From contig OY848924.1 in the NCBI GenBank assembly GCA_963693285.1, positions 3,675,214-3,739,213 on the forward strand: 64,000 bases of DNA. Direction: 5' to 3'. The position numbers and the translations under genes were made by a program. The stretch comes from Xestospongia muta. Its lineage: Eukaryota; Porifera; Demospongiae; Haplosclerida; Petrosiidae. The notes beneath the pieces are model-generated. The model saw only the letters and a list, made by a program, of their open reading frames with translations. It ran no database searches and was not told the origin of the DNA. Shown here piece after piece: positions 27,701 through 42,700 of the stretch. Each line of letters opens with the position of its first letter. Within the stretch, counting starts at the first letter, position 1.

Positions 27701-30700
27701 TTATGTTTTTATGGATTGTGGGCTATAACCTCTTGCTAGGTGAGCTTTTAAATAATACAAAAAGCAGATATAGAAATCTCCCTGTATGGACAAGGTGTCA
27801 CATACTAGAGTCATAATTTCTTTGTACCATGCTGCAAGAATATTATATTTGTTCAATTCTATTGTAATGGCAACTAAAAGAGTGATAGAACATTCACAAG
27901 AAGACTCAAACCTAGGATTAGTTTTACTCTTTCAGTTACAAGACTTCTTTCTTTGTTCCTTTATTTTCCTCACCATTGTAAATAGTAATTATATTCATTG
28001 GTCTGTGACATACCTAACAATACCTGCACTATGACTGTGAACTAAACTGTATATTCCTTATATGGAATAATCACTGACCATGTTTCAATAATGGTTAGGA
28101 AACTAACATAACAGTTATTGAACAGTCAGCCATAATACTCATGTGTTCCTGGTACTATTGAACAAATATTAAACTAGTAGGACCCTAAATCACTCTTTTT
28201 AAAACTTAAATAAAGTTTTAAAAAGTAGCCAAGCTTTGCTTGTGAAAGAAAAAAAAACAAATGAGATATCTCCTGTACTGATATGTACAATTACAACATC
28301 ATAACTTTATTGGTAACATTATATTTTAATATTTCTAATATAAGCACTTCTCCAATAAAGTTTTGTCCATGCATATATTTGCCTGTTATAATAATAAGGA
28401 CACACTGGCTTCATAACTAATTTTACCCACTGTCTAATTAATTAGAATTGATATAAGCTAAAAGTTTTGTTGTGGACAACAATAATTGTACTTTGTAGTT
28501 GTGGACTAACTAAATTCATCAGAAACTCTTAACATAAAGGAGATCTGGCTTTTTCATTTATTGAAGTACCTTTCTACTCTCTAAAAGAGTATAGCCCCTG
28601 AAGGAAAGACATCAAAATGACAATTTACTTTCAACATTAGGACAGGAGTTATTATAAAATTGTTGGTTCATGTTGTCTGTATTATATTTAGTGATTTACA
28701 TGTACATGTATATTATTATAATACCTTGTACTGATATAATACATACTAGTAGTATTACATACATGTACATGGAGTGAACACAATACACAAGTACACCATC
28801 TCTATGCATAATACAAACCTCATCACAAATATTAGGACCTGCGTTAGTTGTAAAGAGTAATAAAAGTATCTCAATGTGTCCATCCCTTGAAGCATAATGC
28901 AAAGACTGACTTGTTTAATGGTATCATGACTAACAGACAGTAACCTTGAACACTGTTTGTTAGTTCTTGTGTTATATAGTCAATGGAACCAGTCATCAGT
29001 ATATATTATCATAATAATTTTATTACACTGCATAATACAAGAAGTAACACTACAACATACTCTACATATTCAATACAAACTACTAATAGCGGCCAACATT
29101 TGTGACAAACAAACTGTAGTAGTAACATATTGTCTTTGTTAGCTCTATTTCATTCCATGATGTCACTAAACAAGCTAACACATTTGGAAAGATTATTTTT
29201 AGACAAAACATATTCATTTTCAAAGAAAAACGAAGATGAAAAGATTTTTTGATTTCAAGGGAAATTTAGCAAATTTACAAGTTATAGAAAGAAACTAATC
29301 ACAACATATTGATGTGTCCAGCTCAGAAAGTATTAACATCAACTGAATGAATTGGAACTACTTGATTCAAAATTTGGTCCAATGATATGTCTTGTAAGAC
29401 AAATACTGTGACTTACTATATCTTTAGCGTTGGCATCAACTTGTCCAACTTCAATTAGCAATTTTACTGTGTCAGCATGACCATTCTCTGCTGCAAGATG
29501 TGCAGCTGTACGTCTTATCTAGAAACATAAAGTTATTTAATTACTAAAGAACATAAACTATTAGACTGTTTTCCAATAAATAGATAAAAATAATATTTGA
29601 GGGAATAGTGAAGTACTCTGACTTATACATTGTCTGTATCTACTTAAGTATACTAGTACTATGGTTTGCTTTTAGCTAAAAAATAATCTTAAGATAGCTG
29701 ACTATAGCTTTTCAAAAAATAATCCCAAATAATCCAGTTAATTCTGCTGTTTAGGGAGCTGCGCATGAGTGAACTCAGAAGAGACACAAAAGGCTCTGAA
29801 TTCAAGACAAAATGGAAAAATAGTAAAAGTCTACTCTATTAAAAGAATACATCATGCAATACTGTCTCCATTATCTCAAAATGTTACGACAAATAGTGTC
29901 TAAAGTCTATTCCAAAATTTCACCACTCCAGTCTGAGAAATGAGTTAGGAGCACTCAATTATGAGAAACAAAATATTTACTTAATGGTTTGTTTAACAGT
30001 CATGAAACAAAAAAATAATCTAGTGAGCATAAATACCAAAGTAACCCAACTCTAATTTCTATTCTTTAGAAAACAATTAGGAAGACTTCCAGCAGAAAAA
30101 AAGTGCTTACAGCTTTTTGGTACTGAGTAAGAAATGAAGAAGTAGTAGATAAAATGAAATAAATTGCTTAATAATAACAATAGATCCTATTTATATTACA
30201 CAAGATCACACATTACTAGCATAATGTGCACTATCAGGGACACATGCATGTCACAAGGGAATATCTAACTTTCATAACTATATGTATTTCTATTATGGAT
30301 ATAAGTGATAAGTGTTTTATATTTTATGGATTGTGGACTATAACCTCTTGCTAGGTGAGCTTTAAAAAGAATACTAAGAGCGCATATAAAAATCTGTCTA
30401 TATGGACAAGGTGTCACATACTAGAATCATAATTTCTTCGTACCATGCTGCAAGGAAATATCTGTTCATTTCTATTGTAATGAGAACTAAAAGAGTGATA
30501 GAACATTCACAACAAGACTCAAGCCTAGGATTAGTTTTTATGTACTGACAGAGAGCTCTTCTTGTGAAATAAAAATAGTACATTATTCAACTGTTTCTAT
30601 CTATTTTACAAAAGCCTCCAAAACCTCTAAGTCATATTCCTTTAAACATTCTTTGATGTACAAGACTTCTTTCTTTGTTTCTTCATTTCTCTCATCATTG

Positions 30701-33700
30701 TTAATAGTAATTATATTCATTGATTCTGTACATGCACTATATATGAATGTGAACTTGAGTGTATATTCCTTATATGGAGTATTCACTGACCATGTTTTAA
30801 TAATGGTTAATACACAAACATAACAGCTGTTGAACACTCATCCATAATGCTCATGTGTTCTTTGTACTAATGAACAAATATTAAACTAGTAGGACCTTGA
30901 ATCAATCTTTTTTAAAACTTAAATAAAGTTAAAAAAGTGGCCCAGCTTTACTTTTGAAAGAACAAAAAAAACAAATAAGATATCTCCTGTACTGATATGT
31001 AAAATTACCACATCATAGCTTTATTGGAAACATTATATTTTAACATTTCTAATATAGACACCTCTCCAATAAAGTTCTGTCCATACATACATTTGCATGT
31101 TCTAATAATAAGGACACACTGGCTTCATAATTAATTTTATCCACTGTCTAATTAATTGCAATTGATATAAGCTAAAGCTTCTGTTGTAGACTACAAGAAT
31201 TGTATTTGGGATTTCTGGACTAACAGAATGCATCAGAAAATCTTGACATCTGATTTGTTAACTTAATAGAATACCTTGCTACTCTCTAAAAGAGTATAGT
31301 GCCTAAATAAATAACATCAAAATGACATTTTACTCTCAACACTTGGGGCAAGAGTTATATAAGATTGTTTGTTCGTTGTTTTTTATCATGTTTAGTGATG
31401 TCCATGTACATGTATATTATTATAATATCCTTTACTGATATAATACATAATAATAGTATTATATACATTTACATGGAGTGAACACAATACACAAGTACAT
31501 GGAATATAAACCATCTCTATACACAATACAAACCTCATCACAAATATTGGGATCTGCCTTAGCTGTTAACAGAAACTGGACTATTTCAATGTGTCCTGCA
31601 CTTGAAGCAAAATGTAAAGCAGTCTGATGATACTATAGAAAGAATAAATAGTAAATGATGTGGCTATAAATTAATTACTAATAACTGTTCAATACTACAA
31701 TAGATAAATGTATAAAGCCAGTTAGTTACATCATAGCAACAGTATTCACATCATAACAACATTTCAATTTTTTGTTACAGTAATGATAAGTTTTACTAGA
31801 AGTATATCCTTAACCTCAAGTCATGTATGGAGTAAATAATGTGGCTACCAATTAATTATTAATGACTGTTCAATACTCAACAAAATTTCACACATTTCAT
31901 AAGCCATGCTAATGAAAGATAACAGACAAAGGAGACATCTGTACTGTATATAAACAACTACCATATAGTAGGTAGTATTGGTGACATTATATTTTGACAT
32001 TTATAATAGAGGCACCTCTCCAATATAGACATCACCCCTGTCAATACATATCTTTGCCTGTTCTAATAATAGGCACCCTCTGACTTTATAATTAATTTTA
32101 TGAGCACCTAATTAAATAGGATTGAAATGGATCAAACTTTCTGTTGTAGACTACAACAATTTATATTTTGTCAGTTCTGTAGCAGAAACTCTTGTTACCA
32201 AGAGGGTCTGGCGTAACAATTGATTATAGTAACTTGCTACTCTTTAAAAGTGTAGAAAGCCTGAATGAAAACATTGAAAAGACAATCACCAGTTATGATA
32301 ACAAGTTGAATAAAAATGCTAGTTCGTGTTTTCTGTATCATGTTTACTGATAAAACTAAGAAAATGATACTTTTATAGACATGATAGCCTATGACTATTT
32401 CATCTTTCTACCTAGCTAACTGGTAAAGTTCGTTTAATTAGAATGTCACCTATTCACATGATTACATATATAATTATGTAAGTAGATGACATCTCAATTC
32501 AGGTACCCTTTTCTTTTAAATTTTATTTTACTACTCTATTAATAGACACCTTGACTGTAATATCATTTAAGGTGTCATTACATTAATATAACATGTAGTT
32601 ATGAAAACTATACTAAATTTCTCCAAATAAAGCTCATTAATATATTGTTGTTACTTAAAATAAGCCACACCTACTACCAGGGTGTGGTATATGGAATTCG
32701 TTAAATATTTTATCTGTTATACAGAGATGTCAGAAATGATATGATTGGAAAAGGAGTGACCTCACCACTTTCAACAGCCATCAATGAAAAACCTTTCTTT
32801 GATTTACTTAGGTCAGTCTGTTATAATAAACCTTTTCATATTTCTTTTTTGATTGACTTGAACAATCAATGTAATTATAACTCCACATACCTATGATGCA
32901 TTTTCAAAAAAAATCCTTTAATCATTTTGATTGATTTGTATATACAAATATTATACAAACATGGTTTTTAACAACTCATATTGCTTTAGAATTCATCCTA
33001 GCAAACTTAAAACACTCAACTTGCCCTCACGTCACCTAGATATTTGTGGCATTTGATCTTATCACTATATTATTGATGATGTTTCTGTTAGATACCTATC
33101 CAGCCATAGAATATACCAAAAAGGTAGAAGTTTTTGTTAGTTATAAATTGTCATGATCTCAGTACCCAAGACAATATATAAATCTACTGCCCATATAATA
33201 CAAAGCCATTAATGAAAGGCACTAAAGTGCCGAACCTCGCTGTAGTTTCTAAGTTATTTATAAATTCTATGCCAGCTTAGGTCCAGCTATGATGTTGTTA
33301 TTGCAAGAAAATTTATTAACATTCCAGAAGGTGTGGTTATAAAATGGTAAGCTTTGTCATTCTGTATATGCTCATTAATTGTTGCTTGATTTCTAGCTTT
33401 GCCATGTTTGTGAAGCAGTAACTGAGTAAGTGATAGTATCATTCAATTCCCAAGCAAGATTAAGTGCTAATTTCGTGATGAAAAGTTTCTCTGAGTCTTT
33501 ACATGACCCTTTAAAATGTATCAATATTTCATGTACAAAATTTATTGTAACTTGAAGATGAAACGTTCTTTGGAAACGTCCCATAGTACAAATATAAATC
33601 GATATATTATCTATTAGTAGCAGTCTTTTCAGTGCTTGGAGACGTTTCCTGAATGCGTTACTTCGCTCCAAGTCCACAAAACATTTTTCAGAACTTTTCT

Positions 33701-36700
33701 AACGATTACTTTGACCAACGGCCTTCTGTCTTGCTGATCCATATTCCTCTGAGATTGTTTACAACATACTAAAAAATCTCCACGATAAGTTTTTTACTTT
33801 TCGAGAAACGGCACTTGACCTCTGCAGCCTGAAAATTCTTTTGCGAGTTTTAAGCTTCTGTTTTCCTTGACGATGTTCATGATACTACTGTTGTAAAGTC
33901 CACATGATTTTCTATTCGTTGCTAAACGTTGGTAGCTGCTAATGCTTCGGTTGCCAAGTTATAGCAGTTCAAAAAAAACAACTCTGGTAACAGACACACA
34001 CACACACACACACACAAACAGACTACAGTACCCTCGCTATGCGCCCACGCACAGCGAGGTTAATTAAAGTTAATATGGTTGACTATATGTTACTTTTCAG
34101 AAACATTGATCTTTATCACACTACTTAATTATAGCACATAACATTAATAGTAATTACTTGACCTGTTACAATGTTTACTGCTCAATCATGTCAATTAATT
34201 GTCACAGAATGTAGATTTGTTGTTAGACACTGAATATTGAGTTTACCTGTATCACATGACACGATGACTCAATATTAGTAATCACAGATATCCCATTGCT
34301 ATTATTTCTTGAACTAGTTTGTGTTATGTGTAGTTTAGTATCAATAAACCTTTAAGTTAATGTTCAATGAAATAAGTGTTTCTTAAATTGTTTGTAAAGT
34401 ATTTCAACTTCACCACACTCACTTCAAATATCCATATACAAAATTTTATTTCATAAAAATAAAGGTGTGCAAAGAAAGTACAAAAATTTGAACCTTCCAA
34501 TTTTCATGGCTTACACTAACAGACTACAAGTACTATTAACAATACCAGGAGCATATGAGCATTGCAAAGTGACATGAAAGAGCATCAAACTCCCTTAAAT
34601 AACTGTTGTCAAATCAAGGCTTATAACATATGCCCATATAATGGCATAACTGTTAGGTGTTTTGCATTTTATTAGCTTCTGGACTGTAACTAGAGTTGTA
34701 CTGATATTAGTATCGGCTGTCAGTACAAGCTGATTATTAAGACTTTTTAATGTAATCGGTTTTGTAGCCATTCATGTGCCGGTTTTAAAAAAACTTATAA
34801 ATTAACATTTACGAGCATGCACAGTTGATAACCATGCTTTGAAAAGACTAAAATGGCTGAATGGAAAAAGTCATATATTTGGAGTTTTTTCACACTAATG
34901 GAGGATACTAGTTTTGCTAAATGCAATGCCTGTGCAAATTTGGTATGTCGAAAAACTTGCACTACTATGAATTTGCTGAATCACTTAAAAATTCATCATA
35001 AGGAAGTTTTTGCCGAGTTCCAGAAACAAAAACAGGTGCAACAAGAGCAGCAAAATAAAGGTATCAAAAAGCCTCTTGTCAAGCAAATTCATCTTGAAGG
35101 AAGTCAATGACAGAGTGAATGTTTGGGACATAAATGATGCCAAAGCTCAATTAATTCATTGTCAGTTGGTCAAAATGATAGCATTGGACACACAGCTGTT
35201 CTCAGTTGTTAAGGATGTTGGGTTTATTCGATTAGCCACTGCCCTAGAACCTAGATATTCAATAACAAGTCAACATTATTTAACATCAAAAATTTTACAA
35301 GAAGTTCAACTAAATGTCGTACAGAGTGTTAGAAACCTCTTATCTACAGAGAAGCTTTGTAGTTTTATGACTGATGTGTGGAGTGCCAATGGTGCTGTTG
35401 CCTCTTAACTCAGCTTTACAGTACACTGGCTAACAGAATCATTTGAAAGAAAGACTGCTGTGTTAAATGTTACTCCCTTTGATGGTTCTCACACAGGGAA
35501 ATATTTAGCCACAAAATGTTGTCTACATGGGATATACCTCTTGAGAGTCCACTTAGTGCTACATGACAATGCATTAAATGTGGTAAGACCAATGCGTGAC
35601 ACCTCTTTGCCTTCTTTTTGGTGTTTTGCACATTCACTGCAATTAACAATTGAAGATGGAGTTTTGGCTCAGCAAGCAGTGATTGATATCCTTGCTGTGT
35701 GTATAGAAGGGTTGTTGGACACTTCAAACATTCAACACTAGCCTTCAGTCAGCTATATGAAATTCAAGAATGTTTGGGCTTACCAAAGCACAAGCTTCAA
35801 CTAGACATCAAAACAAGATGGAATTCTTCTTTCTACATGGTTCAATCTGTTTTAGAACAAAAAATGGCTCTTGCAGCTTATGCCGCTTATAATGACATAA
35901 ATATGCTCACTCCTTACAAACTTGATTTAGCGAATAAAATGGTGGAGGCTCTTTGACTTATAGAAGAAATTACAAAAGCAATATCAGCCGACTCAACTTC
36001 AATATCTGTCATCATCCCTTTACTAAGAATGTCAGTAAAGGCTCTTGAAAAGCGTTCACAACGATAGTGGAATTAGAACAACGAAGAAAAAATGTTGACA
36101 TCTCTTCAGAAGAGATTTTAAGACATTGACGAAAATCAATATACAGTCATTTTACTCTACTTGATCCTAGTTTTAAAAACAAATTCTTTACAGTATCTGT
36201 TCAAAGGGAAAATGCAAAGATGTTATTGAGAGAGAAGTTTGAAGAAATGGCTACTAGTAATAGAGGAGCATCAGAAAGTAGATCTGATGATCCTGGTGCA
36301 AGTGAATCTGAACCAAGTCCTATGCAACATAAGAATGAAATTTGGGATGCATTCACTGACATAATAGAGGAGAGTGGAGGAAACATTTCTGAGATGACGA
36401 AATTGAAAAATACTTGTCTGAGCCACTCATTGACCTCTATTGAAGTGTTTGTTTCACATGGTGGGTTGATAATGCTAAGAGATATCCCTACCATTCTCAT
36501 TTAGCTCGTAAGTATTTGTGTGCACCACCAACATCAATCCCCTCTAAAAGACTGTTCTCCAGAGCTAGTAATATCTATGATGACAGACGTAACAGACTTG
36601 CTCCTAAGCATGCAGAAATCCTTTTACTTATAAAAATTTTTTGTCATTATGTAGATTTTTTAAAAGGTGTAAAATGTTTTAATTTTTCATATAATCTGTA

Positions 36701-39700
36701 TTGGTATCTGAAATTGGGTGTTTTAGTTACTACAACTCATAATAATCAGTAAATGTTAAAAAGGTCATATCGGCACAATTCTACCTGTAGCCTCTTAGTT
36801 AGGTGTGCTTTAAATAGATATATTTAAGAGAAGTCAAGAAGATGGCCAAGCAACCTTCTGAAGACACGGAAGTCCCTGCTACATGAAAAAAAAAACAAAA
36901 AAGCTAGCAGAAAGTTCTCTGTAAGAACTCCAGCAACTTCCCTAGTCTGAGACTAGTTTTCATGTAGTGCTAGAGAAATAGTCTTGTTGAATAAAGTGAT
37001 ATATGTTGTTCAACTTTTTTCACCTCTTTAACGACAAAAGCCTCCATAACCTCCTATTCCAATTCTTTTGCATTTTTCTCAATGTACATAACTTCTTTAT
37101 TTCTTAGTTTTGACTTCTTTCTTTTAGATGATTGTAATAATATTCATTACTCTGTCACATACTTAGCAGGATTTATACTACTTAAGTGTATTTTCCTTAT
37201 ATGGAATAATCCCTAACGGGGGTTTCTACAATGGTTAGAATAATAATATAATGACAGTTGGACGCTCCTTCACTATGCTCATGGGCTCCTGACAATACAT
37301 ATACTATAATCAGTATACTAACCTCCAATAATTCATCATGATGAACATTAACATTAACACCTGATGCAAGTGCTACATTTACATTATGAATATCACCATT
37401 TTTAGCTGAAGTCAAAAGTAAGTCATCCTGTTAAAATAAATAATATAATATAACTGTGACGTGTACCCACATATAATTATGTCATGTTTATAATATATCA
37501 TAGCATATCAGATCACTATGTCCATGTCATCATGTAGAGTAAATATATTATTATATCACTTACATTTTTAACTTGGTCCATATCTCCTCCAAAAGAACAT
37601 AAGAGTTTAACAACGTTATTATGATGATGCCAATGTGCTAGATGAAGTGGACTATTTCCCCACTATAAAATGAAATAAATTGTTTAATAATAACAATAAA
37701 TCCTATTTATATTATGCAAGATCACAGATTACTAGCATAATGTGTACTATCAGGGTCACATGTGTTACAAGGGAAAATCTAACATCCATAATTATATCTA
37801 TTTCCATATATGCATATAAGACTAGTGATAAGTGTTTTATTTTTTATGGATTGTTGGCTATAATCTCTTGCTAGATGAGCTTTAAAAAAGAATACTAAGA
37901 GCACATATAGAAATCTGTCTGTGCAGACAAGGTGTCACATACTAGAGTCATAATTTCTTTGTACCATGCTGCAATGAAATGTCTGTTCATTAACCTCGCT
38001 GTGCCTGGGCACAAAGCAAAGTTGCTGTAGTCTGTCAGTGTGTGTGTCAGCACTGCCTGTTACCTTTGAACTGCTACAACTTTGCAAGCAAAGCCTTAGC
38101 AGCTACCAACGTTTAGCAACGAATAGAAAAATGTGTGGACTTTAAACAGTAGTATCAAGAACATCATCAAGGAAAAGGAAAGCTTAAAACTCACAAAAGA
38201 ATTTTCAGGCTGCAGAGTCAAGGTGCCATTTCTCAAAAAGTAAAAAACTTAATGTGGAGATTTTTTAGTATGTTGAAGACAATTTTAGAGGAATACACAT
38301 CAGCAAGACAGAAGGCTGTTGGTTGAAGCAATCATTAGAAAAGTTCTGAAAAGTGTTTTCAAGATTGTACATGGACTTGGAGTGAAGTAACGCATTCAGG
38401 AAACGTCTCAAAGCACTGAAAAAACTGCTACTAGTAGATAATGTATTGATTTATGTTTGTATTATGGTACATTTCCAAAGAACGTTTCATTTTCAAGTTA
38501 CAATAAATTTTGTATATGAAATATTGAAACATTTTAAAGTGTCATGTAAAGGCTCAGAGAAACATTCATCACGAATCTATCACTTAATCTTGCTGGGCAA
38601 TTGAATGATACTATTACTTACTCAGTTACAGCTTCACAGACATGTCAATCAGAGTGCAAAGTACCCAGTAAACGACATAACTTTTTTCCCTTTGATTTAA
38701 GAGAAATGCTGAGTCATCAAACAACAGTTTGTAATGTGCATCACATGATCCTCTAAATAATTTGACCACACCTTGTCCAATCTTAAATGTATATGTACAT
38801 TCACTCTGCGGAATAGATTTACACTGGGCACTGCAGCAAGGTTGCACTTTAGTGCATTTTTATTTCTATTGTAATGGGAATTAAAAGAGTGATAGAACAT
38901 TCACAACAAGACTCAAGCCTAGGATTAGTTTTTATGTACTGACAGAGAGCTCATCTTGTGAATTAAAAATAGTACATTATTCAACTTTTTCTATCTTTTT
39001 GATTACAAAAGGCTCCATAACCTCTAAGTCATATTCCTCTAAAAACTCTTTGATGTACAACACTTCTTTTATTGTTTCTTCATTTTCTTCATCATTGCTA
39101 ATAGTAATTATATTCATTGATTCTGTGACCTACTTAACAGTACTTGCACTATGACTGTGAATTTTAGTGTATATTCCTTATATGGAATAATCACTGACCA
39201 TGTTTCAATAATGGTCATGACACAAACATAACAGCTGTTGAGCCCACATCCATAATGCTCACATGTTCCTGGTACTATTGAACAAATATTAAACTAGTAG
39301 GATCTTAATTTCCTCTTATTCATACTGAAATAAACATTTTAAAAGAAGCCAAGCTTTGCTTATGAAAGAACAAAAAGACAAATGAGATATCTTATATTAT
39401 ATTATATATATAATATGTACAGCTACCACATTGTATCTTTATTTGTAACATTATATTTTAATATTTCTAATATAACCACCTCTCCAATAAAGTTCAGTTC
39501 ATACATACATTTGCCTGTTCTAATAATAAACAGACACCGGCTTCATAATTAATTTTACCCACTGTCTAATTAATTAGAATTGATATAAGCTAAAGTTTCT
39601 GTTGTAGACTACAATAACTGTATTTGGCAGTCCTGCACTAACAGAATGCATCAGAAAAACATGACATAAAGAAATCTGGCTTTTTCACTTAATACAATTC

Positions 39701-42700
39701 CTTGCTACTCTCTAAAAGAGTATAATCCCTGAATAAAAGACATCAAAATGAAAATTTACTTTTAACTGTTAGGGCGAAAGTTATACAAGATTGTTGTTTA
39801 ATGTTGTCAGTATCGTGTTTAGTGATGTTCATGTACATGTATATTATTATAATACCCTGTACCGATACAATACATACTAGTAGTATTACATACATGTATA
39901 TGGAGTGAACACAATACACAAGTACATGGAATATAAACCATCTCTATATATAATACAAACCTTGTCACAAATATTGAGGTCTGCATTAGCTGTTAAGAGT
40001 AACTGAACTATCTCACTGTGTCCTCTCTCTGAAGCACAATACAAAGGAGTCCAATGCAACTATAGAAAGAACAAATAGTAAATGATGTGGCTATAAATTA
40101 ATTATTAATAACTGTTCAGTGCAACAATAAATTTTCAAACATTTTCTAGGTCTTACTAATGAAAGGTAACAGATAAAGGAGACATCCATACTATAAATAA
40201 ATAACTACGATATAGTAGGTAGTATTGGTGACATTATATTTAAGTTTTTAACATTACTAATATGGGCACTTCTCTAATATGTACACCACTTATGGTAATA
40301 CATACATTTGTTTGCTTGAATAACAGGCTTCAAATTAATTTTACTAGTGTCAAATTAATTAAATTGAAAATAGGCCAAATCTTCTATTGTACACTACAAC
40401 AATTTATATTTTTCAGTTCTGAAGTAACAGAATATAGCAGAAAATCTTGACACCAAGAAAGTTCTGGCTTAATAATTGATTACAATACCTTGTTACTCTC
40501 TAAAAGAGTACAAAGTTTAAATAAAAGACATTGAAATGACCATGTAGGATCATCATTTATGATAATAGTCAATTAACAATCTTAATTTATGTAATAAATT
40601 CCTCCAAATAAAGCTCATCACTTCTTACTGAAAATAAACCACACCTACTAACAAATCTTGGTATGTGGAATTTTTTTAATATTATATCTTGTATACAGAT
40701 ATGACAGAGATAATATGACTAGAAAGAGAATGGCCTCACCTCTTTTGATAGTCATAGATAAAAAATTGCTTCATTGATTTACTTAGTTCAATGTATCATA
40801 ACAAATCTTCTTACATTCCTTTTTTTAAACTGAATTGAGTTTGTTATTGCAATTATAACTCCACATACCAATGATATCTTTTGAAAAATTCCTTTAAAAT
40901 TTTTTGATTGATTTATTTATACAAATATTACACAATTGTGGTTTTTTAACATCTCAGGTTGCTTCAGAATTCAGCCTAGCAAACTTAAAATACTAAAATT
41001 GCACTTATATCCCAATGATGTTTATGGCATTTGGCTTTATCACTGTATTCTTGATGATCATCTGTCTGTTAAATACCTACCCTCTCATAGATAATAACAA
41101 AAAGGTGGAAATTTTAATTAGTTATAAATTATCATGTTCTCAGTATTTAGAAAAAATAAACAATTCTTCTGCCCACATAAATATAGCCAAATACAGATAA
41201 CACTCCTGTCAATATGTACGCTACTTGCCTGTTCAACTGCGGGGTACATAATAAATTTTACCAGTGTCTAATTAATAAGAATGGAAATAGGCTAAATTTT
41301 CCATTGTAGATTACAATAATTGTTTTTGGAAGTTCTGGACTAACAGAATGCATCAGAAACTATTCATATAAAGGAGATCTGGTTTGTTAACTTAACAGAA
41401 TACCTTGCTACTCTCTAAACAAGTATACCCCCTAAATAAAAGTCATCAAAATGACAATTTACTTTCAGCATTTAGGACAGGAGTTATATAAGATTGTTGG
41501 TTCATGTTGTCAGTATCATCTTTTGTGATGTCCATGTACATGTATATTATTATAATATCTTGTACTGATATAATATATAATAATAGTATTATATACACAT
41601 ACATGGAGTGAACACAATACACAAGTACATGGAATATAAACCATCTCTATATATAATACAAACCTTCTTGTCATAAATATTAGGATCTGCCTTAGCTGTT
41701 AAGAGCAACTGAACTATCTCAATGTAACCTTTCATTGAAGCATGTATTAAAGCAGTCCGATGATTCTATAGAAAGAATAAACAGTAAATAATGTGACTAT
41801 AAATTAATTATTTTCAAAAATTTCTAAGTCTTACTATTGAATGATAACAGACAAAGAAGACATCAGTAGTGTATATAAATAACTAACATATAGTAGGTAG
41901 TATTGGTGACATTTTATTTTAATATTACTAATATGGGCACATCACTAATATGTACATCACTTATGGCAATACATACATTTGTTTGTTTTAATAATAGGAA
42001 CCCTTTGGGCTTCTGGCTTCAAATCAATTTTACTAGTGTCAAATCAATTAAATTGGAAATAGACTAAACCTTCTATTGTAGACTATAACAATTTATATTT
42101 TGCAGTTCTGAACTAACAGAATGTAACAGAAACTCTTAATACCAAGTTCTGGCTTAATTGATTACAAGCTTAAATAAAAGACATTGAAATGACTATGCAG
42201 GATCATCAGTTATAATAGCAGTCAATTAACAATCTTAATTCATGTAATAAATTCCTCCAAATAAAACTCATCAATTCTTACTGAAAATAAACCACACCTA
42301 CTAACAAATCTTGGTATATGGAATTTTTTAAATATTTCTTCTCATATACAGAGATGACAGAGATGATATGACTATAAATGGAATGACCTCACCTCTTTTG
42401 ATAGTCATAGATAAAATTGCTTCATTGATTTACTTTGTTCAATGTATCGTAACAAATCTTCTCACATTCTGTTTTCTTTAACTGAATTGTGTTTATTATT
42501 GCAATTATAACTCCATATACCAATGATATATTTTGAAAACAATTCCTTTAAAATTTTTTGATTGATTTGTTTATGCAAATATTACACAATTGTGGTTTTT
42601 AATATCCCAGGTTGCTTCAGAATTCAGCCTAGCAAACTTAAAATACTAAAATTGCACTTATATCCCAATGATGTTTATGGCATTTGGCTTTATCACTGTA

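Larger units (their letters stand above)
29725..31632 (-). repeat. Ankyrin-exon cassette, copy U2
   Basis: The best preserved cassette, ending with intact exon 31534-31632. It also holds an antisense-free frame on the minus strand at 30601-30731 (NIITINNDERNEETKKEVLY, IKECLKEYDLEVLEAFVK) that ends in a stop and has an acceptor-like tgtacag upstream. The same frame recurs at about 39005-39120 and, decayed, at 27930 and 37040. It may be a relic or an alternative terminal exon. Confidence 0.7.
37663..40059 (-). repeat. Ankyrin-exon cassette, copy U3 (interrupted by a TIR element)
   Basis: Block-by-block parallel of U1 and U2, ending in exon 39961-40059. The TIR element at 37992-38855 splits it at a point where U2 reads straight through ('tctgttcatttctattgtaatg'). 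Confidence 0.75.

Noticed and set aside
34010..34060. GC-rich hairpin-like end read as a possible tRNA or structured RNA
   Set aside because: No cloverleaf or A/B boxes. It is the terminal inverted repeat of the TIR element.
38626..38900. Minus-strand frames of 67-73 codons in TIR element B
   Set aside because: Opposite in sense to the coding-like strand of the related element A and not preserved there.
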